Origin: Pararcticibacter amylolyticus
GTDB lineage: Bacteria > Bacteroidota > Bacteroidia > Sphingobacteriales > Sphingobacteriaceae
Assembly: GCF_003130405.1 (NCBI RefSeq)
Contig: NZ_QEAS01000004.1
Span: 263,118 to 327,117 of the forward strand
Direction of reading: 5' to 3'
Length of the DNA: 64,000 nucleotides
Shown: piece after piece, positions 25,863 through 35,375 of the stretch
Position numbering within the stretch: the first letter of the stretch is position 1
Layout: every line of letters starts with the position of its first letter
Notes under the pieces: generated by a model
Seen by the model: only the letters and a program-made list of their open reading frames with translations
Told to the model about the DNA's origin: nothing
The model's database searches: none
Made by a program: the position numbers and the translations under genes

Positions 25863-27437
25863 ATGAACTTAATAAGATATAATACAATAGCGGTCCTGCT
25901 TCTCCTGGCTTTTGGCGTCCGGGCCCAGGACAGCATTTCCGGCATCCGGCTGCCCGGGCAGCTAAAGTATCTCGAACTTACCCAGCCTGCCCTGTTCACA
26001 GATAATGCCGCCGCTCTGGGCACGGCAGAATTTCCGTCGCTCGGAAGCACCTATGCTTCAGGTTCTTTTCAGGGAGGAAGCTTCCGCCGGCCTCAGCAGC
26101 CCGCAGAGGAAAGTGCGGTGTCTTTCAGGTCAGAACGCATGATGCCTCTCGGCAAGTTCCGCTTTGCAGGAGCTTTTACCTTCGATCAGGTCTGGAGCAG
26201 GCGTGTTATGATGAGCGATGTGCTCGATCCTTACCGCGGTAATCCCTATATACTCGCCGACTCGGTGGGCGGCAACTGGAACAAGCAGTTTTACAGGCTC
26301 GATCTTCGCGCTGCAACAGTTCCGCTGGCCGGTGGAAAGATCAATCTGGGTGCCGAACTCCATTACAATGCTTCAACCGGAGCCCGTCAGAACGATCCGC
26401 GGCCTCTTAACTATTTAAATCAGATCGATGCACCCCCCTCCCTGGTATGGCATGTCAGCCCTGTGCACGCCCTGGGAATCAATGGCTGGTACAGGTCTTA
26501 CAAAGAAGAGCTGGATATAAAGCTGGTAAATACCCAGAACAGCCAGAACCTGTATAAATTACTTGGACTGGGAGAATACGAACACGGAGCACCCGATATC
26601 ATCTCTACAGGATACAGCCGTAACTACGAAGGTTCCCAATACGGAGGCGACCTGCAGTATTTCTATAGAACAGACAAACTTAAGATAGTCCTGAGCGGCG
26701 GTTTCAGGTATTACAGCGAGGACGTGACCGATGGAACCTCCAAACCGGTCAATGCAGGAAAGTACACCTATAACGAATACAGGAGCTCTGTGCACCTGGT
26801 CCTGCCGGCGCACATGGGGCATAGTCTTACGCTTTCCTTCAACGCACAGGACCGCAAGGGAAAGGAATATCACCAGGTGTACGACGCTGCCTCCGAATCA
26901 TTCCAGACAATCTTCTCCTCTGTTTTTTACACCGGCACGCAGAATACATTTCGCGCTGCCTACGAGCTGTTCAGAAACAGCGGCGACGCCTGCAGCTGGT
27001 TTGCAGGTGTCGAAGCTGTTTTCACCGACCTCGATAACCGCTATGCTTATCCGCGGAATAAGCAGGCCGCCGGAAGAGGGCGCTATTCCCTTTACGGCGA
27101 AAAAAACTGGCAGCCCGCTAAGCGGACGAGTATTACGGCCGGCATGAACGCAGGGTATGTATCGATTTTTAACAATGAACTGCAGTATGTAGCCAGGGAC
27201 TATTCTTCCGGTTATGTGGCCGCTGCGGTATTGCATCCCGATCAGGCCTGGCTCACGTCAGAAGCATTTCTGGCCGGTGCGCACCTCCAGCATACATTTC
27301 CGCTAAAAGACGGCAGCAGGAATGCTTTTTTCATCCGGGGGGAAGGCTCCCTGACGAAGCCAACCGGCAGCGGTACGGAAAGCGGGCTCTCCGGTTCCCG
27401 TTCATCTGTTTGTTTCACTATAGGAATCCTTAATTAA
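25863..27437 (+). CDS. DUF6850-type outer membrane beta-barrel protein
   Basis: 524 aa. Signal peptide (IAVLLLLAFGVRAQ) then amphipathic beta-strands throughout with many aromatic strand ends; the last strand ends SVCFTIGILN. It matches in length and neighbourhood the DUF6850 barrels that accompany DUF4876 proteins. It probably forms a second outer membrane channel or scaffold for the receptor complex. Its TAA stop overlaps the next ATG by one base (TAATG), so translation is coupled to the peptidase. Confidence 0.75.
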   Translation: MNLIRYNTIAVLLLLAFGVRAQDSISGIRLPGQLKYLELTQPALFTDNAAALGTAEFPSLGSTYASGSFQGGSFRRPQQPAEESAVSFRSERMMPLGKFRFAGAFTFDQVWSRRVMMSDVLDPYRGNPYILADSVGGNWNKQFYRLDLRAATVPLAGGKINLGAELHYNASTGARQNDPRPLNYLNQIDAPPSLVWHVSPVHALGINGWYRSYKEELDIKLVNTQNSQNLYKLLGLGEYEHGAPDIISTGYSRNYEGSQYGGDLQYFYRTDKLKIVLSGGFRYYSEDVTDGTSKPVNAGKYTYNEYRSSVHLVLPAHMGHSLTLSFNAQDRKGKEYHQVYDAASESFQTIFSSVFYTGTQNTFRAAYELFRNSGDACSWFAGVEAVFTDLDNRYAYPRNKQAAGRGRYSLYGEKNWQPAKRTSITAGMNAGYVSIFNNELQYVARDYSSGYVAAAVLHPDQAWLTSEAFLAGAHLQHTFPLKDGSRNAFFIRGEGSLTKPTGSGTESGLSGSRSSVCFTIGILN

Positions 27438-29656
27438 TGAACACAAAGCTTTTCTTTACCTCTCTCTTCTGTACGGCTGCGTTTATCCCGTTGGCTCTTT
27501 CCCAGCAGGTTATAACACCCGCAGTCAAATCGGTTACTACATTTGCAATAATTACCGATAGTGTCACATTTGCAAAGGCTGCAAATGAAATCAGGCAATA
27601 CAAATCGGCTATCGAACGTGAGGGCCTGGGTACTTATGTCATCAGTAAAACCTGGAAGCAGCCCGGCGAGATCCGGAACATTCTCAGGGATCTTCATACA
27701 GGTCCGGCAAAGCTCGAAGGTGCTGTGCTGGTTGGAGACATTCCCGTTCCAATGCTCCGGAACGCTCAGCATCTTACCTCTGTATTTAAGATGGATCAGC
27801 GGTATAACTGGCAGAAATCCTCCGTTCCTTCCGATCGTTACTACGACGACTTCCACCTGAGTTTCACGTTTTTGAAGCAGGACTCGCTGCAGAAAAACCT
27901 GTTCTATTATTCGCTCGACGCGTCTTCGCCGCAGAAGCTTGATATGGACATATATACCGGGCGGATCAAACCTCCGGCAATACCTGGTAAAGATAAATAC
28001 GAGCTTATCAGGGGCTATCTCCGTAAAGCTGCCGAAGAAAAAGGGAGGTCAAATGTGCTCGATCAGGCAATGGTGTCCACCAGTCACAGCTATAACTCCG
28101 AGTCGCTTAACTCCTGGGCGGGCGAACAGATCGCATTGAGGCAGCAGTTCCCCCGTCTTTTCAGCACTGCAGGAAACATCCGTTTCTTCAATTACCGGAT
28201 GAATACCTTCCTGAAGTTCAACCTTCTTTCAGAACTGGGCAGGCCTGATCTTGACCTGGCCATATTGCATGACCACGGCGACACGGACCTGCAGCTGATC
28301 AACGGGTATCCCGATGCTTCGAATCCCCAGCCGTCAATAGAAAACATTAAACGTTACCTCAGAAGTAAGATCCAGGCTGCAGCCGGGAGGAAACAGGATA
28401 TCAGCAAAGCAAAAGAAGGCTATGTTAAGTGGCTTGATGTTCCTCTTTCGTGGATGGATGACGCGCTGCTCGACTCCGTTGTCGCCGCCGATTCTGTATT
28501 CAACTACAACCTCGACATTCATACCGCCGATCTGGTAAAGTCACCGCCCAATGCACGGTTTGTATTACTCGACGCGTGTCTCAACGGGGCATTCCATCTC
28601 GACGAATACATTGCGGGTTACTATGCCTTTGGCGGCGGGAAAAACATCGTTACAGTGGCCAACTCAGTAGGAGTGCTGCAGGATCTCTGGCCCGACGAGA
28701 TGATGGGCCTCCTTCAGTACGGGCTTCGTGCCGGCAACTGGCTGAAGAAGACGGCCACCCTGGAAACGCATCTTATGGGCGACCCTACATTCCGCTTTAG
28801 CGTGAGCAGTCAGAAATATAATCTGAATGAAGCGCTGGCAACACGAAAAACAGCATCCTACTGGAAGACTATGCTGAGCGTAGCCGATCCCGATATACAA
28901 TCACTTGCTCTGTCGGAACTTGCCGGGCTAATCTCCGAAAAAGAGATGTCTGCCTTACTGAAAAATACCTATTTCAGCTCTCCCTACGAAACAACCCGCA
29001 CGGAGGCCATTAAACTCCTTCACCAGTATCATAACCGCGATTTTCTTGAAGTACTCAAAGCCAGTGTGAACGACCCCTATGAATTTATCAGGAGAAGGGC
29101 CACTTACTACATTGCCGAAGACGGGCGCGATGAGCTTGTGCCCGCCCTGGTGCATCTGGCTATTGCCGACCGGCATTCTGAACGGGTTTATTCACGAGCC
29201 CGGGCATCGCTGCCTTTCATGAAGGCAGAAACCGTGACTGCTGAGGCTGAAAAGCAGCTTGCAGCAAGCCCATGGATAACCGGGCCTGGTGCTGTAAAAG
29301 CCGATATACTGGCATCTGTCCGCAGCGGCAGCAGCAGTGTGGATACCGTCCGTAAGATACTGAACAGCCGCGACGTGCCGCTTAAGCAACGGCGGTTCGA
29401 AGTGACACGACTGAGAAATTATAATTACCATATCCTTGTGCCCGAAGTCGCAGCTTTCGTACTTAACCACAATGAAGATAAGCAGCTCCGGCTCGCAGCT
29501 CTCGAAGCATTAAGCTGGTTCGATCAGTCGCATCAGCGTCCGGCCATCGAAGCCATGTGCAGTAAGATCCTTTCAGACGACTCCTTCTCTTCAGAATTCA
29601 AGGAAGAAGCCCGTCGTGTCAGAAATATTATCACAGTAACACCAATCACCAACTAA
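27437..29656 (+). CDS. C25/gingipain-like cysteine peptidase with HEAT-like repeats
   Basis: 739 aa. Signal peptide, then a caspase/gingipain-type fold up to about residue 460: the His of ILHDHGDTD (H280) and Cys of LLDACLNGAF (C381) form the expected His-Cys dyad, and LMGDPTFRF is the C25 end motif. The C-terminal ~270 residues are helical HEAT-like repeats (SLALSELAGLISE, EVLKASVNDPYEFIRRRATYYIAED). There is no T9SS sorting domain, so it may stay in the periplasm. It is coupled to the barrel gene and probably processes the imported or captured ligand. Confidence 0.8.
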   Translation: MNTKLFFTSLFCTAAFIPLALSQQVITPAVKSVTTFAIITDSVTFAKAANEIRQYKSAIEREGLGTYVISKTWKQPGEIRNILRDLHTGPAKLEGAVLVGDIPVPMLRNAQHLTSVFKMDQRYNWQKSSVPSDRYYDDFHLSFTFLKQDSLQKNLFYYSLDASSPQKLDMDIYTGRIKPPAIPGKDKYELIRGYLRKAAEEKGRSNVLDQAMVSTSHSYNSESLNSWAGEQIALRQQFPRLFSTAGNIRFFNYRMNTFLKFNLLSELGRPDLDLAILHDHGDTDLQLINGYPDASNPQPSIENIKRYLRSKIQAAAGRKQDISKAKEGYVKWLDVPLSWMDDALLDSVVAADSVFNYNLDIHTADLVKSPPNARFVLLDACLNGAFHLDEYIAGYYAFGGGKNIVTVANSVGVLQDLWPDEMMGLLQYGLRAGNWLKKTATLETHLMGDPTFRFSVSSQKYNLNEALATRKTASYWKTMLSVADPDIQSLALSELAGLISEKEMSALLKNTYFSSPYETTRTEAIKLLHQYHNRDFLEVLKASVNDPYEFIRRRATYYIAEDGRDELVPALVHLAIADRHSERVYSRARASLPFMKAETVTAEAEKQLAASPWITGPGAVKADILASVRSGSSSVDTVRKILNSRDVPLKQRRFEVTRLRNYNYHILVPEVAAFVLNHNEDKQLRLAALEALSWFDQSHQRPAIEAMCSKILSDDSFSSEFKEEARRVRNIITVTPITN

Positions 29657-29666
29657 TATTAAAAAC

Positions 29667-30539
29667 ATGTTAAAATTCAGAAGAATAGGATCCGTATCCG
29701 TCGTTTATATTTTAATTGCAATTCTCGGTCTTGCATGCAGCACGGTCAGACATCAGAACGGTCAGCGAACATCCTCCTATCAGCAATTATCCAAAGAAGA
29801 TAAGTCACTTGCCGATTCCCTGGTCCTTCATGCCCTCGATAACGAGGCCCTTTACACCGTCACCGGACACCTGAAACCGATGAGTAGTGTCGCTGATATT
29901 TATGTGAAAGTCCCCCGCGACAGCGCGTCCGATAATACCCTGTATGATGAGAAGACAGTAGAACCGGCAAGCATCGAAAAGCTTGCCAGGTATCAGCGTG
30001 TGGTAAATGCCCTCCAGTTCGGTGACCTTCACTTCGTCATGTCGCCCTACAGGATCTATACAAAAGACCGGAGGGCAATGTCCGTCAACGTCTATCGTGA
30101 AAGCCTGGTCGATTCGATGATAAGAGCGAATAAGGACTTTTATGCCCAGCTTGGCTTTGTTCCCGGCTGTAATCCGGCAGCGCTCATATCAACCACTGAA
30201 AACTCCGGGCTTGCTGCCAGGTACCGGTCGTACGGCTATCTTTACGGATATCCGGAGCACGCCGTGCGCTTTTTCGTTGAGGCATCCATGAACTATCATC
30301 AGAAAGGAGAGAAGACAGGGAGGCAGTTTTTTAATATTCCGGTATATGCAGGTGAGAAAGGACGCTTTGTGTATGCCATATCAAAAGATACTGAGCCATC
30401 AGCGGCCGACTCTGCAATCTATAAAAGAGCAGTGAAGTCCCTGGAGCGCTACCGTAAACTTCGCGGGCAGTACGTAAGAAAAGACAAGACTGCCGATGTA
30501 ATTGGATTGTTAAACGCGCTGCAGAAGGAGAATGATTAA
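29667..30539 (+). CDS. Lipoprotein of the TonB operon, unknown function
   Basis: 290 aa. Signal peptide with lipobox GLAC (C24). The mature protein is alpha/beta, with VTGHLKPMSSVADIYVKV and FVPGCNPAALISTTENSG; the GCNPA Cys could be redox-active or structural. I do not recognise the family. It sits 10 bp after the peptidase gene and its last codons overlap the permease gene by 8 bp, which places it firmly in the operon. A substrate-binding role for the permease is possible but not shown. Confidence 0.7.
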   Translation: MLKFRRIGSVSVVYILIAILGLACSTVRHQNGQRTSSYQQLSKEDKSLADSLVLHALDNEALYTVTGHLKPMSSVADIYVKVPRDSASDNTLYDEKTVEPASIEKLARYQRVVNALQFGDLHFVMSPYRIYTKDRRAMSVNVYRESLVDSMIRANKDFYAQLGFVPGCNPAALISTTENSGLAARYRSYGYLYGYPEHAVRFFVEASMNYHQKGEKTGRQFFNIPVYAGEKGRFVYAISKDTEPSAADSAIYKRAVKSLERYRKLRGQYVRKDKTADVIGLLNALQKEND

Positions 30540-31731
30540 GCAAAAGAAAATCGGCATAGCGGGGGCAATAGCCCTCGTTGTGGCGAGTATGGTTGGCACC
30601 GGAGTATTCACCAGTCTCGGATTTCAGACAGGCCCCCTGCCATCAGTTCCGGTTATCCTTTTTCTATGGTTGTGCGGAGGGCTCGTCGCGCTCTGCGGGG
30701 GACTCAGTTACGTCGAACTGGTACGCCTTTATCCGGGACACGGCGGCGAATATCATTACATCGCACAGGTTTATCACAAGTATGCAGCCGCTTTTTCAGG
30801 CATCATCTCTGTACTGGCAGGTTTCGCGGGACCGGTAGCACTGGCAGCCATGGGATTTAGTGCCTACCTGGGGCAGTTACTGCCCGGACTGCCGCCGTTA
30901 CCGGCGGCCATTGCCGGCCTAACTCTTATTACCCTGTTCCATCTTTTCAGCCTCCGCGCGGGCAGCCGGTTTCAACTGATCAGCACCGCCGTCAAACTGC
31001 TGCTGATCCTTGTTTTTATCATCGCGGGGCTGCTGTTCAGTAAAGGAGGACCCGTGAATTCCGGCTATAACACCTGGGCTCCGCACCTCATTTTTTCCAA
31101 AGGCTTTGCAGTATGCCTGGTTTATGTATCCTTTGCTTACTCCGGATGGAACGCCTGTGTTTATATATATCACGAAATTGATAACCCGGGAAAGAACATT
31201 TACAGATCTGTTATCACGGGAACCATCCTGGTGATGGTCCTTTATTTCCTGTTAAATTATGTGTTTCTGAAAACCGTACCCCTGCAGCGTCTTACCGGAG
31301 TTATTGAAGTAGGGGCATTGTCAGCGGAGGCGATCTTTGGGACTGCCGGCGCAAAAATCATCCCCGGAATTATCGCTCTTCTGCTCGTTTCGTCCATTAG
31401 CGCTATGGTTTGGATAGGGCCAAGGGTCATCACCCGCATTTCAGCTGATTACGGATTTCTGCGGCTAAGCCGTTCAAACAGCAGGGGAGCGCCGGCGACA
31501 GCCATTATTCTTCAATACATAATTACCGTGGTGTTGCTTCTCTCAGGTACATTTGAACAGGTGCTTGCATTTGCCGGCGTTCTGCTGAATCTATGCTCCT
31601 GTCTCGCTGTTTCCGTCCTGTTTTTACATTATAAAAAACTCGGGTTTGCAAAACTTGCAGCACCATTGCTTTACCTGGCAGCAACGCTGTATAGTTCCGG
31701 ATATCTTATTGTAACAGAAATAATTCCATGA
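30532..31731 (+). CDS. APC-superfamily amino acid permease
   Basis: 399 aa with about 12 predicted membrane helices. The first helix holds ASMVGTGVFTSLG, the unwound G-rich substrate motif of APC transporters, and FAYSGWNACVYIYHEIDNPGKN is the helix 6 region. It moves amino acids or a related amine across the inner membrane, probably by proton symport. Its overlap with the lipoprotein gene places it at the end of the TonB operon, which suggests that peptides are captured, cleaved by the C25-like peptidase and imported as amino acids. Confidence 0.88.
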   Translation: MIKQKKIGIAGAIALVVASMVGTGVFTSLGFQTGPLPSVPVILFLWLCGGLVALCGGLSYVELVRLYPGHGGEYHYIAQVYHKYAAAFSGIISVLAGFAGPVALAAMGFSAYLGQLLPGLPPLPAAIAGLTLITLFHLFSLRAGSRFQLISTAVKLLLILVFIIAGLLFSKGGPVNSGYNTWAPHLIFSKGFAVCLVYVSFAYSGWNACVYIYHEIDNPGKNIYRSVITGTILVMVLYFLLNYVFLKTVPLQRLTGVIEVGALSAEAIFGTAGAKIIPGIIALLLVSSISAMVWIGPRVITRISADYGFLRLSRSNSRGAPATAIILQYIITVVLLLSGTFEQVLAFAGVLLNLCSCLAVSVLFLHYKKLGFAKLAAPLLYLAATLYSSGYLIVTEIIP

Positions 31732-31933
31732 AGCAGAAAACGCCCTATTGTTAGAGAGTTAATGCTCATTTAGAAGCATCCATGACGTGAATTACCCTTG
31801 ATGCCGAAACCGGAGCCGATGCACATTGCCAGGGAAATAACGTTTTGAGATTGGTACAGGAAGTGGAAACCTGGTTGAAGATAGTGCTGCCGGGATAAGG
31901 TAGCAGTGGCCATGGTGATCACAGAACTCAACA

Positions 31934-32635
31934 CTAAGAGATAACGAACCGGCTTATATCTTCGGCTAAACCTGATAAAAAGGCACTTCGGTCTGGTTGA
32001 CAATCTTCAATTTGAGGCGGAAGTACATCCATGTAGCTAAAATGCCCGGCTTCGTCATCTAAAAGAAACTCTATTTGGCCCTGTTTTTCAAATGTTTCTT
32101 TCAATAGTAATGCTTTAGATGGCGGCGTAACAGTATCCTTACTGCCGTTGCGCAGATAGATTTGTGTATCAACCGTTTCTATTGCGCCAGGGTGCAGGAA
32201 AAAATCAACCGATGGCGCCAGAAGGACAAGCCGCTCAAATTTCCAAATCGAATTGGAACCGATATGATGCCCCGTGAACGTTATTGCTTTTCCTCCTGCA
32301 AGCGTTAGCAACAACGTTGCTCCTATGGAATGCCCGATGCCTATGAATGTCTGATGAACATGTGAATACAGGTTCAAAACGATTTCAAGTTGCTCAATGC
32401 GCCCATTCAGTTCCTCTTTTGTGGGTGTTGAAGATGGCAGCATATCAAAATAAGGCGCGACTATGGTGCATCCTTTGCGCGCTAAGTGCCTCAGTAACGA
32501 AAGATGCCGGACCGGGCTACCGCCGCGCCCTGCTGCAAAAAGAACTAAGCATGACGGCTGCTCAGCTTCAAGTAGCATGACAGTGAAGCTTTTACCCTTA
32601 TTTTGTATTTGCTTTGTGTTTTCAGAAAAATTCAT
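31934..32635 (-). CDS. Alpha/beta hydrolase
   Basis: 233 aa. The nucleophile elbow is GIGHSIGA with S103, D167 lies in NGSKDTVTPP and H198 in DEAGHFSY: a complete Ser-Asp-His triad. It is of the dienelactone-hydrolase/serine-esterase type and lacks a signal peptide, so cytosolic. Substrate unknown. The gene is convergent with the APC permease and 202 bp beyond its stop; its own upstream neighbour on the same strand is a lipoprotein gene 39 bp away. Confidence 0.85.
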   Translation of the reverse strand: MNFSENTKQIQNKGKSFTVMLLEAEQPSCLVLFAAGRGGSPVRHLSLLRHLARKGCTIVAPYFDMLPSSTPTKEELNGRIEQLEIVLNLYSHVHQTFIGIGHSIGATLLLTLAGGKAITFTGHHIGSNSIWKFERLVLLAPSVDFFLHPGAIETVDTQIYLRNGSKDTVTPPSKALLLKETFEKQGQIEFLLDDEAGHFSYMDVLPPQIEDCQPDRSAFLSGLAEDISRFVIS

Positions 32636-32674
32636 AATTACACTTATCTCCCTGCAAAGGGAATTATAACACTG

Positions 32675-33379
32675 TTATAAGATGAATTGTGTTTCATCCA
32701 TGATCAATCTCAAATACCCATTTTCTAATTTTTTGCTTTCATTCTTCTCATTGAAAAGCATTGCATTAAATTTAGCTTCCAATATGTAAGTGCCCGAGTT
32801 TAATTTCTTCAGACTGCTAATTTCAAATTTTGAATTTTTTTGAGCGTCCGGACTTAATTGAGGAGGTATCCTGAATGATTCAGATCCGTATGTTTTAAAG
32901 CCACCGGAAATGTTTAGAGCAATGCCATTTTGTATATTATCCCGGCCATAGTCTAGAGCATAATTTTTCATTCCAACAGTAAATAAGTCCATCACATCTT
33001 TTGGTCTCAAAATTAGAGCTTGCACCATTGAGGCTTTCGCATAAGTTTTAATAAATATTACGTCAACCCGGTTTTGATCATCGTATATTCCATAGGTCCT
33101 TGAGTATAAAACAGAATCCTTAAGGCCGGATATATAATAACCATTCTTCACTATAGAATCTACTTTAGAATGAGGTTGCATATTAGATACTCTATAAAAA
33201 CTATAATATTTAGACAGACTATACGTGATTCCGTCAATACTATAAGAAATACTATCCTTTGCATATTCCAAAGGGTCTTCTTTGACAGTTTCTGGCTGCT
33301 CAATTAATGCATTTTCTTTTTTGCAGGCGGAGAAAAAGAAAACTGCCATTGCCATCCAAGAAAAAATATTGATTTTCAT
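32675..33379 (-). CDS. Lipoprotein of unknown function, 234 aa
   Basis: Signal peptide and lipobox FSAC (C19, in FFFSACKKEN). The mature part is beta-rich (SISYSIDGITYSLSKYYSFYR; VDVIFIKTYAKA) and resembles the many single-domain calycin-like lipoproteins of Bacteroidota. No family can be named. It lies 39 bp upstream of the hydrolase gene on the same strand and could share its transcript. AT-rich sequence precedes it, in contrast with the GC-richer operon to its right in the minus direction. Confidence 0.7.
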   Translation of the reverse strand: MKINIFSWMAMAVFFFSACKKENALIEQPETVKEDPLEYAKDSISYSIDGITYSLSKYYSFYRVSNMQPHSKVDSIVKNGYYISGLKDSVLYSRTYGIYDDQNRVDVIFIKTYAKASMVQALILRPKDVMDLFTVGMKNYALDYGRDNIQNGIALNISGGFKTYGSESFRIPPQLSPDAQKNSKFEISSLKKLNSGTYILEAKFNAMLFNEKNESKKLENGYLRLIMDETQFIL

Positions 33380-33589
33380 ACTTAAGGATTATTTATGTTA
33401 AGATCTATTTGTGTGTCTTCAAATGTAGAAAAAATACTGAACCTGCAATCACATATTCAGATGATAAAAAAAGTTGGAAATCTGTTCAAACAAGATAATA
33501 CTTGCTCACTCCTGTTCTACCCTTAACAATAAGAATAATGGACCAGGTTTAATTCTCAGCATCGCGCTTTCATCCTTAAAAGGCTTAGG

Positions 33590-34186
33590 CTAGTTTATTT
33601 TTTTAAACTTACCATCATTTTGTAAAAGATATGATTCGGTTTCAAAAACAGGTTCTTCGCTCATCCAATTTGAGCTTGTTACCACTATTTTATCTTTCTC
33701 GATTTTGCTCGTTTTTCCAAATGCTGATTCAGCCACTTCATCATAAGCAATTTCCAGCCTATCGATTATTTTATTTTCCTTGCTTACAGTAATCAATGTT
33801 GCGAACAATTCATGCTCGCCCAATTGATAAGAAATCACTACAGAAGTAAAGTTTGCAGAGAAAGGAATTTTATAGTTTAGTCTGAAATTATTCGCATCCT
33901 TACGTCTTGGGTCAAACTTAATCCGTTTCAAAAAACCGTTATCAGGCATCCCGATCTCTTCAAAATTGTCGAAGCTGGTACTGTCGGTGATCGGAAAATC
34001 CCGTAGGGGGAGCGCTGCCAACCAATCTGGTTCAGTCGTAGAGATTTCTTTGTTTGTTTGTGATTGAATGCTGTCTTTTAAGGTGTTTTCAATTGTTGTT
34101 GACGTTCCCCTGGTTTTCTTTTCCGTTTTTCTCCCGCACGCCGCTAAAAGAAGTAGTGTTAGAAATAATGTGGTTATATTTTTCAT
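33590..34186 (-). CDS. Lipoprotein of unknown function, 198 aa
   Basis: Signal peptide with lipobox LAAC (C17, in LLLLAACGRKTEK). Then a Thr/Ser/Lys-rich linker and a beta-rich domain (FKRIKFDPRRKDANNFRLNY as LKRIKF-type strand; TSVVISYQLGEHELFATLI). It resembles no named family I recognise. It is monocistronic, 210 bp from the next lipoprotein on the same strand. Confidence 0.65.
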   Translation of the reverse strand: MKNITTLFLTLLLLAACGRKTEKKTRGTSTTIENTLKDSIQSQTNKEISTTEPDWLAALPLRDFPITDSTSFDNFEEIGMPDNGFLKRIKFDPRRKDANNFRLNYKIPFSANFTSVVISYQLGEHELFATLITVSKENKIIDRLEIAYDEVAESAFGKTSKIEKDKIVVTSSNWMSEEPVFETESYLLQNDGKFKKIN

Positions 34187-34754
34187 GCTCAGTAACTATC
34201 GCCCTCAAAGTGTTCTAATTTTCACGCTCTTCCATTTTCTCCGCTGTATGTTCCTCTCAACGGGTTGGCTCCCTGGCAGGAAAACAGTACGACAGCTATA
34301 AATACAAATAATTTTGGCATAAGATTGCTTTATTTTGAACTCTATTGCGATTCGGGATAGCCACTTAAGGAATATCTGTCAGTTCCCGAGGGATTTGCCA
34401 CTCTGGTTATAAATTACCCTTTTGGGCTATTGATGCAATTTGCCTTATCTCCGTGTTTTGTTAGAAAATCACAGTACACGAAACAATCAGCCAATCACCC
34501 GCATCAATTTTTCTAAAATGAAAATAAAGATACCACCTTAATAGAAGTACTGATAGTTTTCAGTCTTTCAGCGATAAACTTTCCCTATAAAACTAAATAT
34601 CGATGAAGCTACAAATAGCCGTATTATCGTCCTAATAGCGTTGCTATTACAGTGTAAACTGTTTCAGTACAGGTAGTTAATGGCTTTATTTCAAGCCGAT
34701 TAACAATAAGTGCTTTGTAAGAAAAGATATCTCAATTACCCAAAAAAAATTGAT
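34187..34754. other. 568-bp gap carrying a 53-bp conserved element
   Basis: No convincing gene. The notable content is the conserved 53-bp element at 34411-34463. The stretch 34464-34754, AT-rich, separates that element from the membrane-protein gene and may hold a long leader; an inverted GTGCTTTGT word recurs at about 34700. Confidence 0.5.
34411..34463 (+). promoter_or_regulatory. Conserved 53-bp upstream element, copy 1
   Basis: Starts AAATTACCCT and ends CCGTGTTTTGTTA. It aligns without gaps to 36784-36836 (plus) and to 42519-42467 (minus). About 33 of 53 positions are shared by all three, concentrated at the left end (AAATTAC), in the middle (ATTG) and at the right end (CGTG-TTTGTT). 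TTTG near its right end could be a -33 promoter element. This copy lies 291 bp before the membrane-protein gene. Confidence 0.75.
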
Positions 34755-35375
34755 ATGAAATTTATGTTTAATGACATTGTTGCATGGTCCCTCATTCTGA
34801 CCATTTGCATTACCTTTATTCTTTTAGCTTTAAAGTCTGATATCCTGAGGGATACCATTGACGACCTTGGTGCTTTTACTGCTAACGCGGCTGCCATACC
34901 ACAGCTTGCGGCTGTCCCGCCAAACAAGATCAACAGGCCATATAGCCTTTCAAAAGTTCAATTCGGCGTTTGGACAGTCATCATTTCCTGTACGTATGTT
35001 TATCTGTCTCTGAGCAGTCATGTCTGTGTGTTGACACTAACCACCAGTTCGACGGCTGTCATCTTGCTGGGTATCAGTGCTGGCACAGCAGCGTTCGGTA
35101 ATATAATCGATCAAAGTCAGAGTAACCAGGTGGCACACCCCCGGCATCAGAACGCACCCAGCGATGGTTTTTTTAAAGATATTCTTTCAGATGACCAGGG
35201 AATTAGTATTCATAGGTTTCAGAATGTCGTGTGGACACTTATTGCTATCACTATATACCTGTTTAGAATAAACCCGCATGAATGCAGCCTTCCGGAAGTA
35301 GATAACAGCATTCTGACCCTGACCGGGATCAGCAGTGCAACCTATTTAGGATTGAAAATTAATGAAAACAGATAA
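34755..35375 (+). CDS. Small membrane protein of the Cry-like locus
   Basis: 206 aa from the ATG at 34755 (MKFMFNDIVAW); an in-frame upstream ATG at 34710 would add an unlikely hydrophilic extension. At least four hydrophobic segments: about residues 9-28, 66-84, 92-112 and 155-175, with C-terminal ILTLTGISSATYLGLK. The two halves are related: PYSLSKVQFGVWTVIIS and GISIHRFQNVVWTLIAI both read S-x-H/K-x-(R)VQ/FQxxVWT before a helix, indicating internal duplication. Family not recognised. It follows element copy 1. Confidence 0.7.
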   Translation: MKFMFNDIVAWSLILTICITFILLALKSDILRDTIDDLGAFTANAAAIPQLAAVPPNKINRPYSLSKVQFGVWTVIISCTYVYLSLSSHVCVLTLTTSSTAVILLGISAGTAAFGNIIDQSQSNQVAHPRHQNAPSDGFFKDILSDDQGISIHRFQNVVWTLIAITIYLFRINPHECSLPEVDNSILTLTGISSATYLGLKINENR

